32,853 nt of DNA from a bacterium (GCA_026225095.1 JAMFSC010000232.1:1-32853), one strand, 5' to 3'. Counted from the first letter of the stretch, positions 1 to 8,657 are shown. A program made the numbers and translations. Notes: generated from the sequence alone by a model not told the origin.

Positions 1-177
1 CGAAATTTCCCAATGTTTCACCAGAAGTTTTTTGTGCGTCGAATGTGGGACTTTGCATGGAAAAACTGGACAGCGGGCGCTGATTCGAAAGTGGTCTGCC
101 AGTGTGCGTTTATCGCGCGGATGAAGTCCGTCGGGGAACCCCTTAGCCGGCACGCGGATCGGGGGCCGAGGCTGTTA
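1..177. other. Left-edge intergenic DNA, no gene recognised
   Basis: No open reading frame of convincing length or composition is present before the lipoprotein gene that ends at 307. The stretch carries one copy of a 17-bp word (57-73) that recurs at 17900-17916, and then runs into a 124-bp repeat element at 178. Nothing else was recognised. Confidence 0.5.
57..73 (+). repeat. 17-bp dispersed word, copy 1
   Basis: ATGGAAAAACTGGACAG here is identical to 17900-17916, in the parA-parB gap. Similarity continues: this copy is followed by CGGGCGCTG and the other by GCGCTAC, as if three bases were missing. Function unknown. Confidence 0.6.
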
Positions 178-301
178 GAACAGATTCGCTGAAGGGGTAG
201 GGTTGTGCGTTGGATGCCGTGGCGCTCCGCCCCACCTTAGCGACGATGAAGCGTGTCGCGAAGGTGGGGCACCCGACTTTGTGCCAATAGGCAATGCGTT
301 C
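178..301 (+). repeat. 124-bp palindromic MITE-like repeat, copy A
   Basis: The element starts GAACAGATT and ends AATGCGTTC, so its ends form an imperfect terminal inverted repeat. It holds a long central hairpin: CCCACCTTAGCGAC pairs with GTCGCGAAGGTGGG except for one A-G mismatch. The length is the same 124 bp as copies at 1391, 2568 and 20424. It ends five bases before the stop codon of the minus-strand lipoprotein gene, so it could also form part of that transcript's 3' end. Confidence 0.85.
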
Positions 302-306
302 AGTGG

Positions 307-1215
307 CTACTTCATGGTCTCCATGGTGACACCGGACGGGATCTGAAGCTCGAACTGATTGTCTTCCATCTCCTGATTGGGCGTCAGTTTCTGAACCGTG
401 ATCTTGACGGTGTACTCATCGATGGGCCGGTTGATGACGATCTCGGTGGGAAACTGAAGGTCTCCGAACTTCTGGTAGTTGGAATACTGGACGGTGGTGA
501 CCAGACGGCCCTGCGGGTCGTAGATGTCCTGCTGGTAAGGCTCCAGATCCACCCGGTTGAAGTGGATGACGCGCAGACGCTCGAGTATCTTGCCGGACTT
601 CTGTTTGAGTACGGTCACATCGTAATCGGGTTCGAGGATGGCGTCGCGGTGCTTGGTCTCCGGGGCCAGGGTTCGCGAGCTCTCGGTCAGGGCGACGAAC
701 TCTTCGGGATGAATGCCGCGCACGAGCAGGGCGTCGAAGAAGATGCCGGGACGGAGATTCTCAAGCGGATTGTTGGACGGCCTGGTGACGACGTCGGTTC
801 CGGTCATGGCGCGGGTCTTCGAGGGGGTGGCCATGAGGAGGGTAAACTTCTGGCCGTTGCTGACCATATCCATCATGCGGGTGCTGATGACCGGGGTGAG
901 GAGGATGACGCGGAGGTCCTCGGGTTTGCGCACCAGGATGTAGCCGCGGACGGTGGTGTAGTCCTTGACCTCGCCACCTGTGCGCGTTCCGCCGGTGCTG
1001 ACCGCCATCGTCACGGACGCGTTCAGGGTCTTGATAGTATCAAACTGCGAATCGACCCTCTGGACCAGATCGTCGAGCGTCGCGTTCTGAACCACGGGCG
1101 CGGTCCTGATGACCTGCACGTGGCGCGTTGTACTGATGCAGCCCGTCAATAGTGGGGTCGTCCCCAGCAGAGCCAGGGCCAAACATGTTCTTAAACCTTG
1201 AGACACAATACGCAA
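307..1215 (-). CDS. LolA/DUF4292-like outer-membrane lipoprotein
   Basis: The 302-residue product begins with a lipoprotein signal peptide: a hydrophobic stretch at residues 11-23 followed by the lipobox LLTGC, with the lipidated Cys at 26. The remainder is a beta-rich domain resembling the LolA/LolB or DUF4292 group of acidobacterial outer-membrane lipoproteins. It includes a conserved-looking segment near residues 75-125 (VRGYILVRKPEDLRV, then DMVSNGQKFTLL). The role is inferred to be envelope lipoprotein handling or binding of a hydrophobic ligand; no enzyme motif is visible. The start at 1215 is TTG with a weak AGGT upstream; a GTG at 1206 would keep the signal peptide. Upstream mltG is on the same strand, separated by about 300 bp and a repeat. 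Confidence 0.8.
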   Translation of the reverse strand: MRIVSQGLRTCLALALLGTTPLLTGCISTTRHVQVIRTAPVVQNATLDDLVQRVDSQFDTIKTLNASVTMAVSTGGTRTGGEVKDYTTVRGYILVRKPEDLRVILLTPVISTRMMDMVSNGQKFTLLMATPSKTRAMTGTDVVTRPSNNPLENLRPGIFFDALLVRGIHPEEFVALTESSRTLAPETKHRDAILEPDYDVTVLKQKSGKILERLRVIHFNRVDLEPYQQDIYDPQGRLVTTVQYSNYQKFGDLQFPTEIVINRPIDEYTVKITVQKLTPNQEMEDNQFELQIPSGVTMETMK

Positions 1216-1390
1216 GTATATCGACCTGTCCGAGCCCCGGCACTGCGAAAGTCACCTGCACCAGAACCAGCACCTTCTTGTTTGATAGCGATTAGACGAT
1301 ACCTGGACCGGCTACGCGTCAGAACTTTTATCCTAAACCCGCCGCCTGGTTGCACCTGGTCGATCCGACGTCCCAGCCCGCCTGGCCTTA

Positions 1391-1514
1391 GAGCAGATTC
1401 GCTGAAGGTGTAGGGATTTACGTTGGATGCCGTGGCGCTCCGGCCCACCTTAGCGACGATGAGACGTGTCGCGAAGGTGGGGCACCCAACTCTATACCAA
1501 CAGGCAATCCGCTC
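1391..1514 (+). repeat. 124-bp palindromic MITE-like repeat, copy B
   Basis: Ends are GAGCAGATT and AATCCGCTC; with the flanking TA/TA bases the terminal repeat is about 11 bp. The inner hairpin is CCCACCTTAGCGAC against GTCGCGAAGGTGGG. Relative to copy A, the outermost pair of words changed together (GAAC/GTTC to GAGC/GCTC), which supports pairing of the ends. The right edge coincides with the first base of the mltG stop codon. The remaining DNA between 1216 and 1390 shows no gene. Confidence 0.88.
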
Positions 1515-2497
1515 TAGTGTGCTCCGAGGCCTTTGCGATAGCTCTGCACGTTGGCGGTGTGTCCGGCGAGAGTGGCCGAAAAGCGACTTCGGCCTCCTGC
1601 ATCTGCAACAAAATAAAGGTAGTCCGTCTTGGTGGGGGACATGGCGGCTTTCATGGCCGCGACCCCGGGGTTGCAGATCGGCCCGGGGGGCAGGCCGGTG
1701 TGACGATAGGTGTTGTAGGGCGACTCCGATTGCAGGTCTGATTGATAGATGGTTCCGCGCCAGCGACCGTCGAGGATCGCCCCGTAGACGACTGAGGGAT
1801 CGGTCTGGAGCGGCATTCCAAGCGCCAGACGGTTGACGAAGACCCCCGCCACGAGGGGGCGTTCCTCGTCCATACGCACCTCCTTTTCGACCAGTGAGGC
1901 CATGGTGACCGTGGTGGCGACCTCCGCTCCGTTGTTGGTGAGACCGATCTGTGTGGCGACCTGGTGGAAACGCCTCACCATCGTCGCGAGCATCTGCTCC
2001 TCGGTCGCGTGGCGGGAGAAGCGGTAGGTGTCGGGGAAGAGATAGCCTTCGAGCGATGGCGCGTGGGGACTCCACTGCGCCACAAGTTCGACGTGCTGGC
2101 GGGCGGCGGCGAGGAATTGCTGGTCGGTGCCGAGTCCGGCCTCAGCCATGGCGGACGCGATATCGAAGAGATTGAAGCCCTCCTTGACGATGACCGTGCG
2201 GGTGTAGACGTCGCCCCGGACGAGGCGCGCGTAGACCTCGGTCATCGGTGCGGGATGATCGAAGCGGTACTCTCCCGCCTTGAGCAGTCCGCCCTTTGCG
2301 AGGCGGAGGAGAGCAAAGCCGTACCGGTTGCGGATGACGCCGGCACGCTGCAACTGGGCGCCCATGGCCATGCTGCCGGTTCCGCTCGGGATGTCGACGA
2401 ACGTCTCGGAGGATGGCCCTGCCGGAACCAGAACCCAGAACCCCACCACGGCTGCCGCGACGATCGCCAGAAGCAGCAGAAACTTGAAGAATCGCAA
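1514..2497 (-). CDS. mltG: Endolytic murein transglycosylase MltG (YceG-like)
   Basis: MltG cleaves nascent peptidoglycan glycan strands at the inner membrane and so helps set strand length. The 327-residue product has one N-terminal membrane helix (about residues 5-24), a LysM-like periplasmic region, and the YceG catalytic domain. Family signatures are visible: SLEGYLFPDTY (148-158), ASLVEKE (200-206, containing the catalytic Glu) and YNTYRHTGLPPGPI near the C-terminus. Family length is about 340. I chose the TTG at 2497 because it gives the usual short basic-hydrophobic start and is preceded by GAGGTG at good spacing; an ATG at 2557 would add 20 residues with no visible function. A 124-bp repeat lies on each side of the gene. 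Confidence 0.93.
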   Translation of the reverse strand: MRFFKFLLLLAIVAAAVVGFWVLVPAGPSSETFVDIPSGTGSMAMGAQLQRAGVIRNRYGFALLRLAKGGLLKAGEYRFDHPAPMTEVYARLVRGDVYTRTVIVKEGFNLFDIASAMAEAGLGTDQQFLAAARQHVELVAQWSPHAPSLEGYLFPDTYRFSRHATEEQMLATMVRRFHQVATQIGLTNNGAEVATTVTMASLVEKEVRMDEERPLVAGVFVNRLALGMPLQTDPSVVYGAILDGRWRGTIYQSDLQSESPYNTYRHTGLPPGPICNPGVAAMKAAMSPTKTDYLYFVADAGGRSRFSATLAGHTANVQSYRKGLGAH

Positions 2498-2567
2498 ATC
2501 CGCACCTCGCCGATCCCGCTCACCCGCCGATTGTGCAGCGAGGAGCGTCCAAGGCATTCTACGGCCA

Positions 2568-2691
2568 GAGCAGATTTGCTGAAGGTGCAGGGTTGTGGGC
2601 TGGATGCCGTGGCGCTCCGTCCCACCTTAGGGACGATGCGACGTGTCGCGAAGGTGGGGCACCCAACTCGATACCAACAGGCAATCCGCTT
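2568..2691 (+). repeat. 124-bp palindromic MITE-like repeat, copy C
   Basis: The element begins GAGCAGATT and ends AATCCGCTT. Its inner stem is CCCACCTTAGGGAC against GTCGCGAAGGTGGG and carries an extra mismatch compared with the other copies. It lies between the divergent mltG and greA genes, upstream of a likely greA promoter. Confidence 0.85.
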
Positions 2692-2757
2692 TCGAGGGCG
2701 CTGGAGTTCGAACCGACGGCTGGGAGTTGCCAGGTCATATCCGCGGACGCTAACACG

Positions 2758-2763
2758 TATAAT
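2758..2763 (+). promoter_or_regulatory. Probable greA promoter -10 box
   Basis: A perfect TATAAT lies 70 bp upstream of the greA start, in a locally AT-richer stretch. The hexamer 17 bp further upstream (TCATAT at 2735-2740) is a poor -35 match, so this is a -10 assignment only. It would give a 5' leader of about 60 nt. Confidence 0.45.
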
Positions 2764-2832
2764 CAAGTTTTCACCCTTGCGCGGCACGAAATAGCTCCAT
2801 CACGCGCCGCGCAACGACCTACGGAAGGCAGC

Positions 2833-3339
2833 ATGCCCGAAAAGATCAAAGCGAGACTTCAGGAAGAGATCAAACAGCTCGAATACGAGCTGACGACCGA
2901 ACTCCCTGCTGAAATCAAGAAAGCCGTCGCTCTCGGAGACCTCAGCGAGAACGCCGAATATCACATGGCCAAGCAACGCCAGGTGTTCGTCAACGCGCGC
3001 CTGGGCCAGTTGAAGAAGCGCATGGGCGAACTCGCCATGGTGAACCTGGCGAATATTCCCCACGACAAGAGCGGCTTCGGCTCCACGATCACCGTCTTCG
3101 ACACCAGCAAGAACGAAGAGATCCGCTACAAGCTGGTCACAAGCGAAGAGTCCGACGTTTCGATCGGACTGATCTCAACGACGTCGCCGATCGGACGAGC
3201 GCTTTTGAACAAGGAAGTCGGCGATACGGTCACGGTGGTGACTCCGAACGGCAAGCGAGAGCTCGAAATTTTGAAACTCTTCACCATCCATGACCTCGAT
3301 CCCGACGAACCTGTCGTGGTGCCTGAGTCCAATTCCTAG
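2833..3339 (+). CDS. greA: Transcription elongation factor GreA
   Basis: GreA enters the RNA polymerase secondary channel and stimulates cleavage of backtracked RNA, rescuing stalled complexes. The 168-residue product has the N-terminal antiparallel coiled coil (about residues 1-75) with the characteristic ALGDLSENAEYHMAK tip segment, whose acidic residues contact the active-site metal. The C-terminal FKBP-like domain follows, with ISTTSPIGRALLNKEVGDTV. The length is typical (about 158-168). The ATG at 2833 is preceded by GGAAGG at good spacing. The open frame continues upstream into the 124-bp repeat, but that part is not GreA-like and is excluded. Confidence 0.96.
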   Translation: MPEKIKARLQEEIKQLEYELTTELPAEIKKAVALGDLSENAEYHMAKQRQVFVNARLGQLKKRMGELAMVNLANIPHDKSGFGSTITVFDTSKNEEIRYKLVTSEESDVSIGLISTTSPIGRALLNKEVGDTVTVVTPNGKRELEILKLFTIHDLDPDEPVVVPESNS

Positions 3340-3423
3340 CGCCGGTTTTTCTCGCAGCTACACCTGCGCTTTGGCCGAATGCCAAGGGCTCACGGCTGAC
3401 AGCTTGTACCTTCGAACAAACTC

Positions 3424-4053
3424 ATGACCTGGACAAGTGCATTCGGTAGAGGCAGCGGCTGGCTGCTGGGAAAGATCGTCAACGGTCTCGCGCTGTCGCG
3501 TATCTCGCCGAATACGCTGACCTTTATTGGGCTGTTGATCAATATCGTCGCGGCCGTCTTCTTCGGGTATGCGCGGGCTGAGAATAAGGACCGCATGTTT
3601 CTGTATGCGGGCCTGGTGATCATCGCCGCTGGGCTGTTCGACATGGTGGATGGCCGGGTGGCGCGGCTGACCAACCAGGTGTCGCTGTTTGGGGCGTTCT
3701 TCGATTCGGTGCTCGACCGCTACTCGGATGTGGCGTTGTTCTTCGGGCTGCTGGTTTATTACGCGCGGGGCAATCGGTTCTTTTACGTGGTGCTGGTCGC
3801 TTTCTGCATGACCGCGAGCTTGATGGTGAGCTATACCAGGGCTCGTGCGGAAGCCCTGATTGGAAGCTGCAAGGTCGGTTTTATGGAGCGGCCGGAGCGG
3901 ATTGTGCTGGTTATTCTGGGGGCGCTTTTCAATCACTGGGGCTTGATGGCTCCGGCGCTTTGGGTGCTGGCGCTGTTCTCGACGATTACGGTGATTCACC
4001 GGATTCGCTATACTTACAACGAGACGGAGCGTCGGAAGTTGTTGGATCTTTAG
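3424..4053 (+). CDS. CDP-alcohol phosphatidyltransferase family protein
   Basis: This 209-residue integral membrane enzyme transfers a phosphatidyl or phospho-group from a CDP-linked donor to an alcohol, in phospholipid synthesis. The family signature D-x2-DG-x2-AR-x8-G-x3-D-x3-D is complete: D73, D76, G77, A80, R81, G90, D94, D98. Several hydrophobic segments (for example 32-50, 58-73, 102-130 and the C-terminal third) fit the usual six-helix fold. The acceptor cannot be read from the sequence; phosphatidylglycerophosphate or phosphatidylinositol-phosphate-type synthesis are both possible. No clear ribosome-binding site precedes the ATG. The downstream isoaspartyl peptidase frame begins within about 20 bp of its stop, so the two are probably co-transcribed. 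Confidence 0.88.
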   Translation: MTWTSAFGRGSGWLLGKIVNGLALSRISPNTLTFIGLLINIVAAVFFGYARAENKDRMFLYAGLVIIAAGLFDMVDGRVARLTNQVSLFGAFFDSVLDRYSDVALFFGLLVYYARGNRFFYVVLVAFCMTASLMVSYTRARAEALIGSCKVGFMERPERIVLVILGALFNHWGLMAPALWVLALFSTITVIHRIRYTYNETERRKLLDL

Positions 4054-4073
4054 ATCTTAGTAAGGGGTGCTTT

Positions 4074-5081
4074 ATCGCCGCCAAGCCGGTTCTGCTGATT
4101 CATGGGGGTGCGTGGGCCATGCCGGATGAGGCCATTGAGGCCCATCAACGGGGGATTTCGAACGCGCTTTCCGCAGGTTTCGCGCAGTTGGAGATGGGCC
4201 GTAGTGCGGTCGATGCGGTTCAGGCGGCGGTTTCCGTCATGGAGGATGATGACACCTTCGATGCTGGGCGGGGGTCCTTCTTGACTCGCGATGGGCGGGT
4301 GCAGCTCGATGCGCTGATGATGGATGGATCGAACCTGCGGGCGGGAGGCGTGGCTTGCGTGGAGCGGATTCGGAATCCGATCCGGGCGGCGCGTCTGGTG
4401 CTCGATCATAGTCCGCATGTTTATTTCGTCGGCGTGGGGGCGGAGCGGTTCGCTCGGCAGCATGGCATGATGCTTTGCGAGAATACGGATCTAATTGTGC
4501 CCAGGGAGCGGGAGCGGCTGATGGCTTTTCAGCGGGCGGAGCTTGCGGGGGAGCCGGATACTACCTTTTCCGGGGATATTGCGTCGGAGGAGGCCGCGGT
4601 GGAGCAGGAGGTGGGCCGCGTGGTCACGCCGGAGTTGCGGCCCCACGATGAGGCGGATCCTACGCTTCGCTCGCATGACACGGTGGGCGCGGTGGCGCTC
4701 GATCTTCATGGGCATATCGCGGCTGGGACGTCGACGGGTGGGACGCTGTCGAAGGCTCCGGGGCGAGTGGGGGACTCGAGCCTGATCGGCTGCGGGTGCT
4801 ATGCGGATGATGAGAGTGCGGCGGTCTCGCTGACGGGATGGGGCGAGCCGATTATGAAGCTGGTGCTGGGCAAGTGGGCGGTTGACCGGGTGGCTTCCGG
4901 GGCCTCGCCTCAGGATGCGGCGGAGGCGGCGATCGACTATCTGTACACGCGGCTCGGAGGCCATGGAGGGATCATTCTCCTGGCCCCCGATGGGCGGCTT
5001 GGGCTGGCTCACAACACGCCACGGATGGCCTGGGGGATTCAGGACGGCCAGGGTGCGCGGTATGGAATCACCCGTAATTAG
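4074..5081 (+). CDS. Isoaspartyl peptidase/L-asparaginase (Ntn hydrolase)
   Basis: This family removes isoaspartyl residues from peptides or hydrolyses asparagine after autocleavage into two subunits. The N-terminal strand PVLLIHGGAW is followed by the autocleavage site HDTVGAVA, whose Thr (about residue 203) becomes the N-terminal nucleophile. The substrate loop with GTSTGGT and the segment GRVGDSSLIGCGCYAD follow, and then GGHGGI. Length is about 335, normal for the family. The start is a problem: between a TTG at 3960, deep inside the preceding gene, and an ATG at 4119, which would delete the essential first strand, the frame has no ATG, GTG or TTG. I placed the start at the ATC at 4074, preceded by AAGGGG and giving a family-typical length. 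That position is uncertain; the protein identity is not. Confidence 0.85.
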   Translation: MAAKPVLLIHGGAWAMPDEAIEAHQRGISNALSAGFAQLEMGRSAVDAVQAAVSVMEDDDTFDAGRGSFLTRDGRVQLDALMMDGSNLRAGGVACVERIRNPIRAARLVLDHSPHVYFVGVGAERFARQHGMMLCENTDLIVPRERERLMAFQRAELAGEPDTTFSGDIASEEAAVEQEVGRVVTPELRPHDEADPTLRSHDTVGAVALDLHGHIAAGTSTGGTLSKAPGRVGDSSLIGCGCYADDESAAVSLTGWGEPIMKLVLGKWAVDRVASGASPQDAAEAAIDYLYTRLGGHGGIILLAPDGRLGLAHNTPRMAWGIQDGQGARYGITRN

Positions 5082-5084
5082 ATC

Positions 5085-5206
5085 GAATTGGATGTTGGTG
5101 TAGAGCCTGGACCTGGGTGCGGTGGCGATCCGACCCCACCTTAGGCGCGATGATGCGTTGCGCCGAAGGTGGGGCACCCTACGTCGTACCAACAGGCAAC
5201 CTATTC
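5085..5206 (+). repeat. Palindromic MITE-like repeat, diverged copy D
   Basis: This copy of about 122 bp is recognisable from GGTGTAG, GGTGGCGATCCG, the hairpin and ACCAACAGGCAA. Its central stem CCCCACCTTAGGCGC pairs with GCGCCGAAGGTGGGG. Compared with copies A, B and E the lower stem has changed on both sides (GCGAC/GTCGC to GGCGC/GCGCC), and the A-G mismatch is kept. Outer words GAAT and ATTC pair. It fills the gap between two convergent genes and could terminate both transcripts. Confidence 0.75.
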
Positions 5207-5222
5207 CAGATCACGCCTGAAG

Positions 5223-8200
5223 TTAGAACAGGAGCTTGCCTCCGAACTGGAACTTGCGTGCGTCCCAGGTGGAGGTGACCTGTCCGAAGTTGCTTGCGGT
5301 GAAGCTGTTTTGGAGGTTCTGGAACTGGGTGTGGTTGAAGGTGTTGAAGGACTCGGCGCGGAGTTGGAAGCGGAGTGCCTCGCCGTGGATCGGGAAGGAT
5401 TTGAAGACGGACAGGTTGGTGTTGAAGCGTCCGGGGCCGACGACCTTATCCTTGCCGGAGTTGCCGAAGCCCTGATTGACGCCTGTGGTGTCTCCGCCGG
5501 ACCAGGGAGCGAGCGGGGCGGCGAAGGCAGCGGTGTTGAAGAACTTTGAGTAGGTCTTGGATCCGACGGTGGAGACGCCGGGGACGATGTTGGCGCGGTT
5601 GGTGGTGCCGCCGCCGAGACCGATCGTATCGGTGCCGTAAGTTACGGATACGGGTGTTCCGGAGTTGGCGATGGTGATGCCGGAGATCTGCCAGCCACTC
5701 AGGAACTCGTGTTCGGCGAAGTTATTGGAGTGGCGGAAGAAGGGCAGGTTGTAGATGTAGTTGGTGCTGAAGATATGGCGACGGTCGTAGGAGCCGGAGC
5801 CGCGGTCGTAGCGCTGGTTGAAGGGGTTGGAGAGGGTGGCGAGATCGCCTCCGTTGCTGGCGAGATCGATCTGGTGAGACCAGGTGTAGGAGACCTGGAC
5901 AGTGAGGTCGTGCTTGTTCTCGACTCGAAGGCCGGTCTGGAGAGAGTTGTAGCTGGAGTTGGTGGTCTGCTCCTCCTGCGTGATGCCGGCGAATCCCTGG
6001 AACTGGCGCAGGGTGTTGGTATCGACCTTGCCATTGGCGACGCTTTGACGAACCGCTGGAGAGCTGTTGAGGGGAAGCGTGTTGATGGCGCGGTCATCAT
6101 TCTGATGCCAGCCCGATGTTCCGACGTACTGGAGTACACCGATGATGGAGGGAGCGACCTCGCGCTGGATGCCGAGGCTGTACATGGCCAGCCCTGGAAG
6201 CGGATAGCGATAGGCGAGATTGGTAAGACTTGCAGGCTTCGGGTTGGTGGATGCGGTGAGGCCGGTGCTGGCGCTCCGATTGGCGTTCGAGAAGTAGACG
6301 TTGGACGCGGAGGGCTGGTAAGAGAAGGGCGGATTGCTACCGGCGTTGTAGGAGTCGTTGCCCTGGATGCGTTCGAAGAAGAGACCTGCGCCTCCGCGGA
6401 GGACGGTTCTTCCGTCACCGAAGAGATCGTAGGCGAATCCGACGCGTGGCTGCGCGGACTTCCAGTCGTTCTGCACGCCTCCGCGGGGGAAGCCGTTGAC
6501 GCCCGCCAACTGGATGCCGTTGAGGTAGAAGGGCTGGGAGCCTCCGGGGGGTACGGCGAATCCGGGGCCGGTCGGGTTCAGGGTTCCGTTGACCGGGGTC
6601 TGCGCCTTGGTCGGATCGTAGTTGGCGGGAACGAAGTTGGCCAACTCGTTGAAGCGCTCGTAGTTGTGCGGGATCGCGTCGTAGCGGAAGCCAAGATTGA
6701 GGGTCAGTCTCTTGGTTACCTTCCAATTGTCTTCGGCATAGATGGAGTAGGTGTTATTGACCCAGTGGAGACCGTTGAGCGTCTGCAACTGCGTGAACGT
6801 GGCCGCGTCGCCGAGGAGGAAGTTGACATAGGGGTCGCCGGCGAAGGTGGAGTTATTGAAGACGTAGGTTCCCTGCGTGTTGGACTGGAGCTGCTGGTTC
6901 TTGATGAAGTGCATCCAGGAGACGCCGAACTTGAGACCGTGACGGCCCTTGTTCCAGGAGAGATCGTCGCGGTACTGGAAGTCCATGGCGGCGTTGTGCC
7001 ACGGATAGTAGGAGGAACTCCAGTTGGTGCTGTAGGGGGCACCGAGATCGACCTCGGGGAGGCGGTTGAGTGCGTTGTTGCCGGTGAAGAAGGTCTGGAT
7101 GCTGAAGCCGGTTGGCTGCGCGAAGTTTCCGACCGGGGTGATCGTCAGCTTGTTGCCGTTGAAGTTGAAGGCGGTCTCGTTGAGAAGGTTGGGAGAGAGG
7201 GTCTGGGTAAGCTTGACGACGGCTGCCCATGCGGGGTTCTTGATGGCGCTGCCTACGGATGGATAGTTGTCGTTGCTCCATAGGGGAGGGAACTTTGTCT
7301 GGGCGTTCTGGTCGTGGATGTAGTTGCCCATCAGTTGCAGCTTGTCGTTGATGGTGTGATCGATGCGGACGAGATCTTCGCGGACGAAGGTGGGCTGGCT
7401 GATGGAGGTCACGAACTGATTGGCACCACTCGACACGTTGGGCTTGGGGAAGATGCCGGTCGCGATCATGGCGACGGCGTTCGGATCGATCAGGTTCGCG
7501 GGGATGACGTTGCCCGGAAAGGGCTGGCCCGGAGTGAGGTTGTCCTGCGCATAGATGGCGAGCTTTGCGGGGTCAGTGGTGACGGGAACGATGGGAATGT
7601 TGCCGCCGCTGGGCGCGACGTAGCTCAAGGGCTGTCCGGCCACGGGGAAGTCAGCGGCGGGGATGGTGTTCGTGGTGCTGGGCGCGGTGCCGGCGATCTC
7701 GCGGCGATCTTCTTCGTTGAAGAAGAAGAAGGTGCGCTGGCGGCTGTTGTTGTAGAGGTGCGGGATGAAGAGGGGTCCGCCGATGTTGCCGCCGAAGATG
7801 TTGACGCGAAGCTTGGGGGTGGGCTGATGGTTGAGCTTGGAGATGTAGTTGTTGGCATCGAAGGCTTCGTTGCGGTTGAACTCCCAGAGGCCGCCGTGGA
7901 AGTTCCTGGTGCCGGATTTGAGGACCATGAGGACCTGGCCGCCGGAGCCGATTCCGTAGTCGGGGCTGTAGTTGCTGGTCAGGGTCTGGAACTGTGCGAT
8001 GGAATCCTGGGAGACGAGGATGCTGAAGCAGCCGCCGCAGCCGCGGTCGTAGATCTCGCCGCCATCGACGAGGTAGATGTTATGGCTGGGACGGGTGCCG
8101 TTGAAGCTGATGCCGTTGCCGGCGGTGAGCGCCATGACCCCGTTGTAGTCGGGGAGGGTGTTGGAGACGCCGGGTGCGAGAACCGCCAGTGCCGTGATGT

Positions 8201-8657
8201 TGCGGCCGTTGGTGGCGAGCTCTGAGACCTGCGCGCCGGAGATGAGGCTGTCGACCTGGCTGGTCTCGGTCTGGACCTGGAGGGCGTTGGCCTCGACCGA
8301 GACGGTCTGGGATTCGCTGCCGACCTGCAGGATGATGTTCTGTTCGACCGTCTGCGCCGCGTTGAGGACGATGTCGTTGGTGGCGGCGATCTTGAACCCT
8401 GGTGCGGTGATCGAGAGGTTGTAGTGGCCGATGGCGAGGCCGGTGAAGTTGAAGAGACCGGAACCGTTGGTGGTTGTGGTCCGGGTATCGCCGGTGGCGG
8501 GGTTGACGAGCTTGACGGCGGCGTTCGGAATCAAGGCGCCGGTCGAGTCATTGACGGTTCCGTTGATGGTTCCGTTTTCCTGCGCGTGGGCGAAGGGCGC
8601 GCCGGCGAGAAATGCGGTAACGATAAGCGCTACTGCGAGAAGTCTGTATTTGTGCAT
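5223..8657 (-). CDS. TonB-dependent receptor-like outer-membrane protein with carboxypeptidase-regulatory-like domain
   Basis: The 1144-residue product has a signal peptide with predicted cleavage after AHA (residue 25). A carboxypeptidase-regulatory-like Ig-type domain (about 28-110) contains NGTINGTVNDSTGALIPNA. A plug-like region follows (about 115-230) and then a long beta-barrel ending in an aromatic residue (GGKLLF), as outer-membrane proteins do. This is the Oar/TonB-receptor type greatly expanded in Acidobacteria. The substrate is unknown; the neighbouring glycosidase and LacI repressor suggest an oligosaccharide, which is inference. The ATG at 8657 follows GGAGGAG at ideal spacing; a TTG 15 bases upstream is less likely. 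A candidate promoter with an internal operator lies at 8929-8957. Confidence 0.93.
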   Translation of the reverse strand: MHKYRLLAVALIVTAFLAGAPFAHAQENGTINGTVNDSTGALIPNAAVKLVNPATGDTRTTTTNGSGLFNFTGLAIGHYNLSITAPGFKIAATNDIVLNAAQTVEQNIILQVGSESQTVSVEANALQVQTETSQVDSLISGAQVSELATNGRNITALAVLAPGVSNTLPDYNGVMALTAGNGISFNGTRPSHNIYLVDGGEIYDRGCGGCFSILVSQDSIAQFQTLTSNYSPDYGIGSGGQVLMVLKSGTRNFHGGLWEFNRNEAFDANNYISKLNHQPTPKLRVNIFGGNIGGPLFIPHLYNNSRQRTFFFFNEEDRREIAGTAPSTTNTIPAADFPVAGQPLSYVAPSGGNIPIVPVTTDPAKLAIYAQDNLTPGQPFPGNVIPANLIDPNAVAMIATGIFPKPNVSSGANQFVTSISQPTFVREDLVRIDHTINDKLQLMGNYIHDQNAQTKFPPLWSNDNYPSVGSAIKNPAWAAVVKLTQTLSPNLLNETAFNFNGNKLTITPVGNFAQPTGFSIQTFFTGNNALNRLPEVDLGAPYSTNWSSSYYPWHNAAMDFQYRDDLSWNKGRHGLKFGVSWMHFIKNQQLQSNTQGTYVFNNSTFAGDPYVNFLLGDAATFTQLQTLNGLHWVNNTYSIYAEDNWKVTKRLTLNLGFRYDAIPHNYERFNELANFVPANYDPTKAQTPVNGTLNPTGPGFAVPPGGSQPFYLNGIQLAGVNGFPRGGVQNDWKSAQPRVGFAYDLFGDGRTVLRGGAGLFFERIQGNDSYNAGSNPPFSYQPSASNVYFSNANRSASTGLTASTNPKPASLTNLAYRYPLPGLAMYSLGIQREVAPSIIGVLQYVGTSGWHQNDDRAINTLPLNSSPAVRQSVANGKVDTNTLRQFQGFAGITQEEQTTNSSYNSLQTGLRVENKHDLTVQVSYTWSHQIDLASNGGDLATLSNPFNQRYDRGSGSYDRRHIFSTNYIYNLPFFRHSNNFAEHEFLSGWQISGITIANSGTPVSVTYGTDTIGLGGGTTNRANIVPGVSTVGSKTYSKFFNTAAFAAPLAPWSGGDTTGVNQGFGNSGKDKVVGPGRFNTNLSVFKSFPIHGEALRFQLRAESFNTFNHTQFQNLQNSFTASNFGQVTSTWDARKFQFGGKLLF

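Noticed and set aside
1423-1836. Plus-strand frame with a peptide like VAKVGHPTLYQQA, recurring at several loci
   Set aside because: The repeated peptide is simply the translation of the 124-bp palindromic repeat; the rest is antisense to mltG.
2533-2832. N-terminal extension of greA
   Set aside because: It is translated from the repeat element and the promoter region; the ATG at 2833 has a good ribosome-binding site and begins the GreA fold.
5709-7283. 524-codon plus-strand frame
   Set aside because: Antisense to the TonB-receptor gene, low-complexity Val/Gly/Glu composition typical of a high-GC shadow frame.
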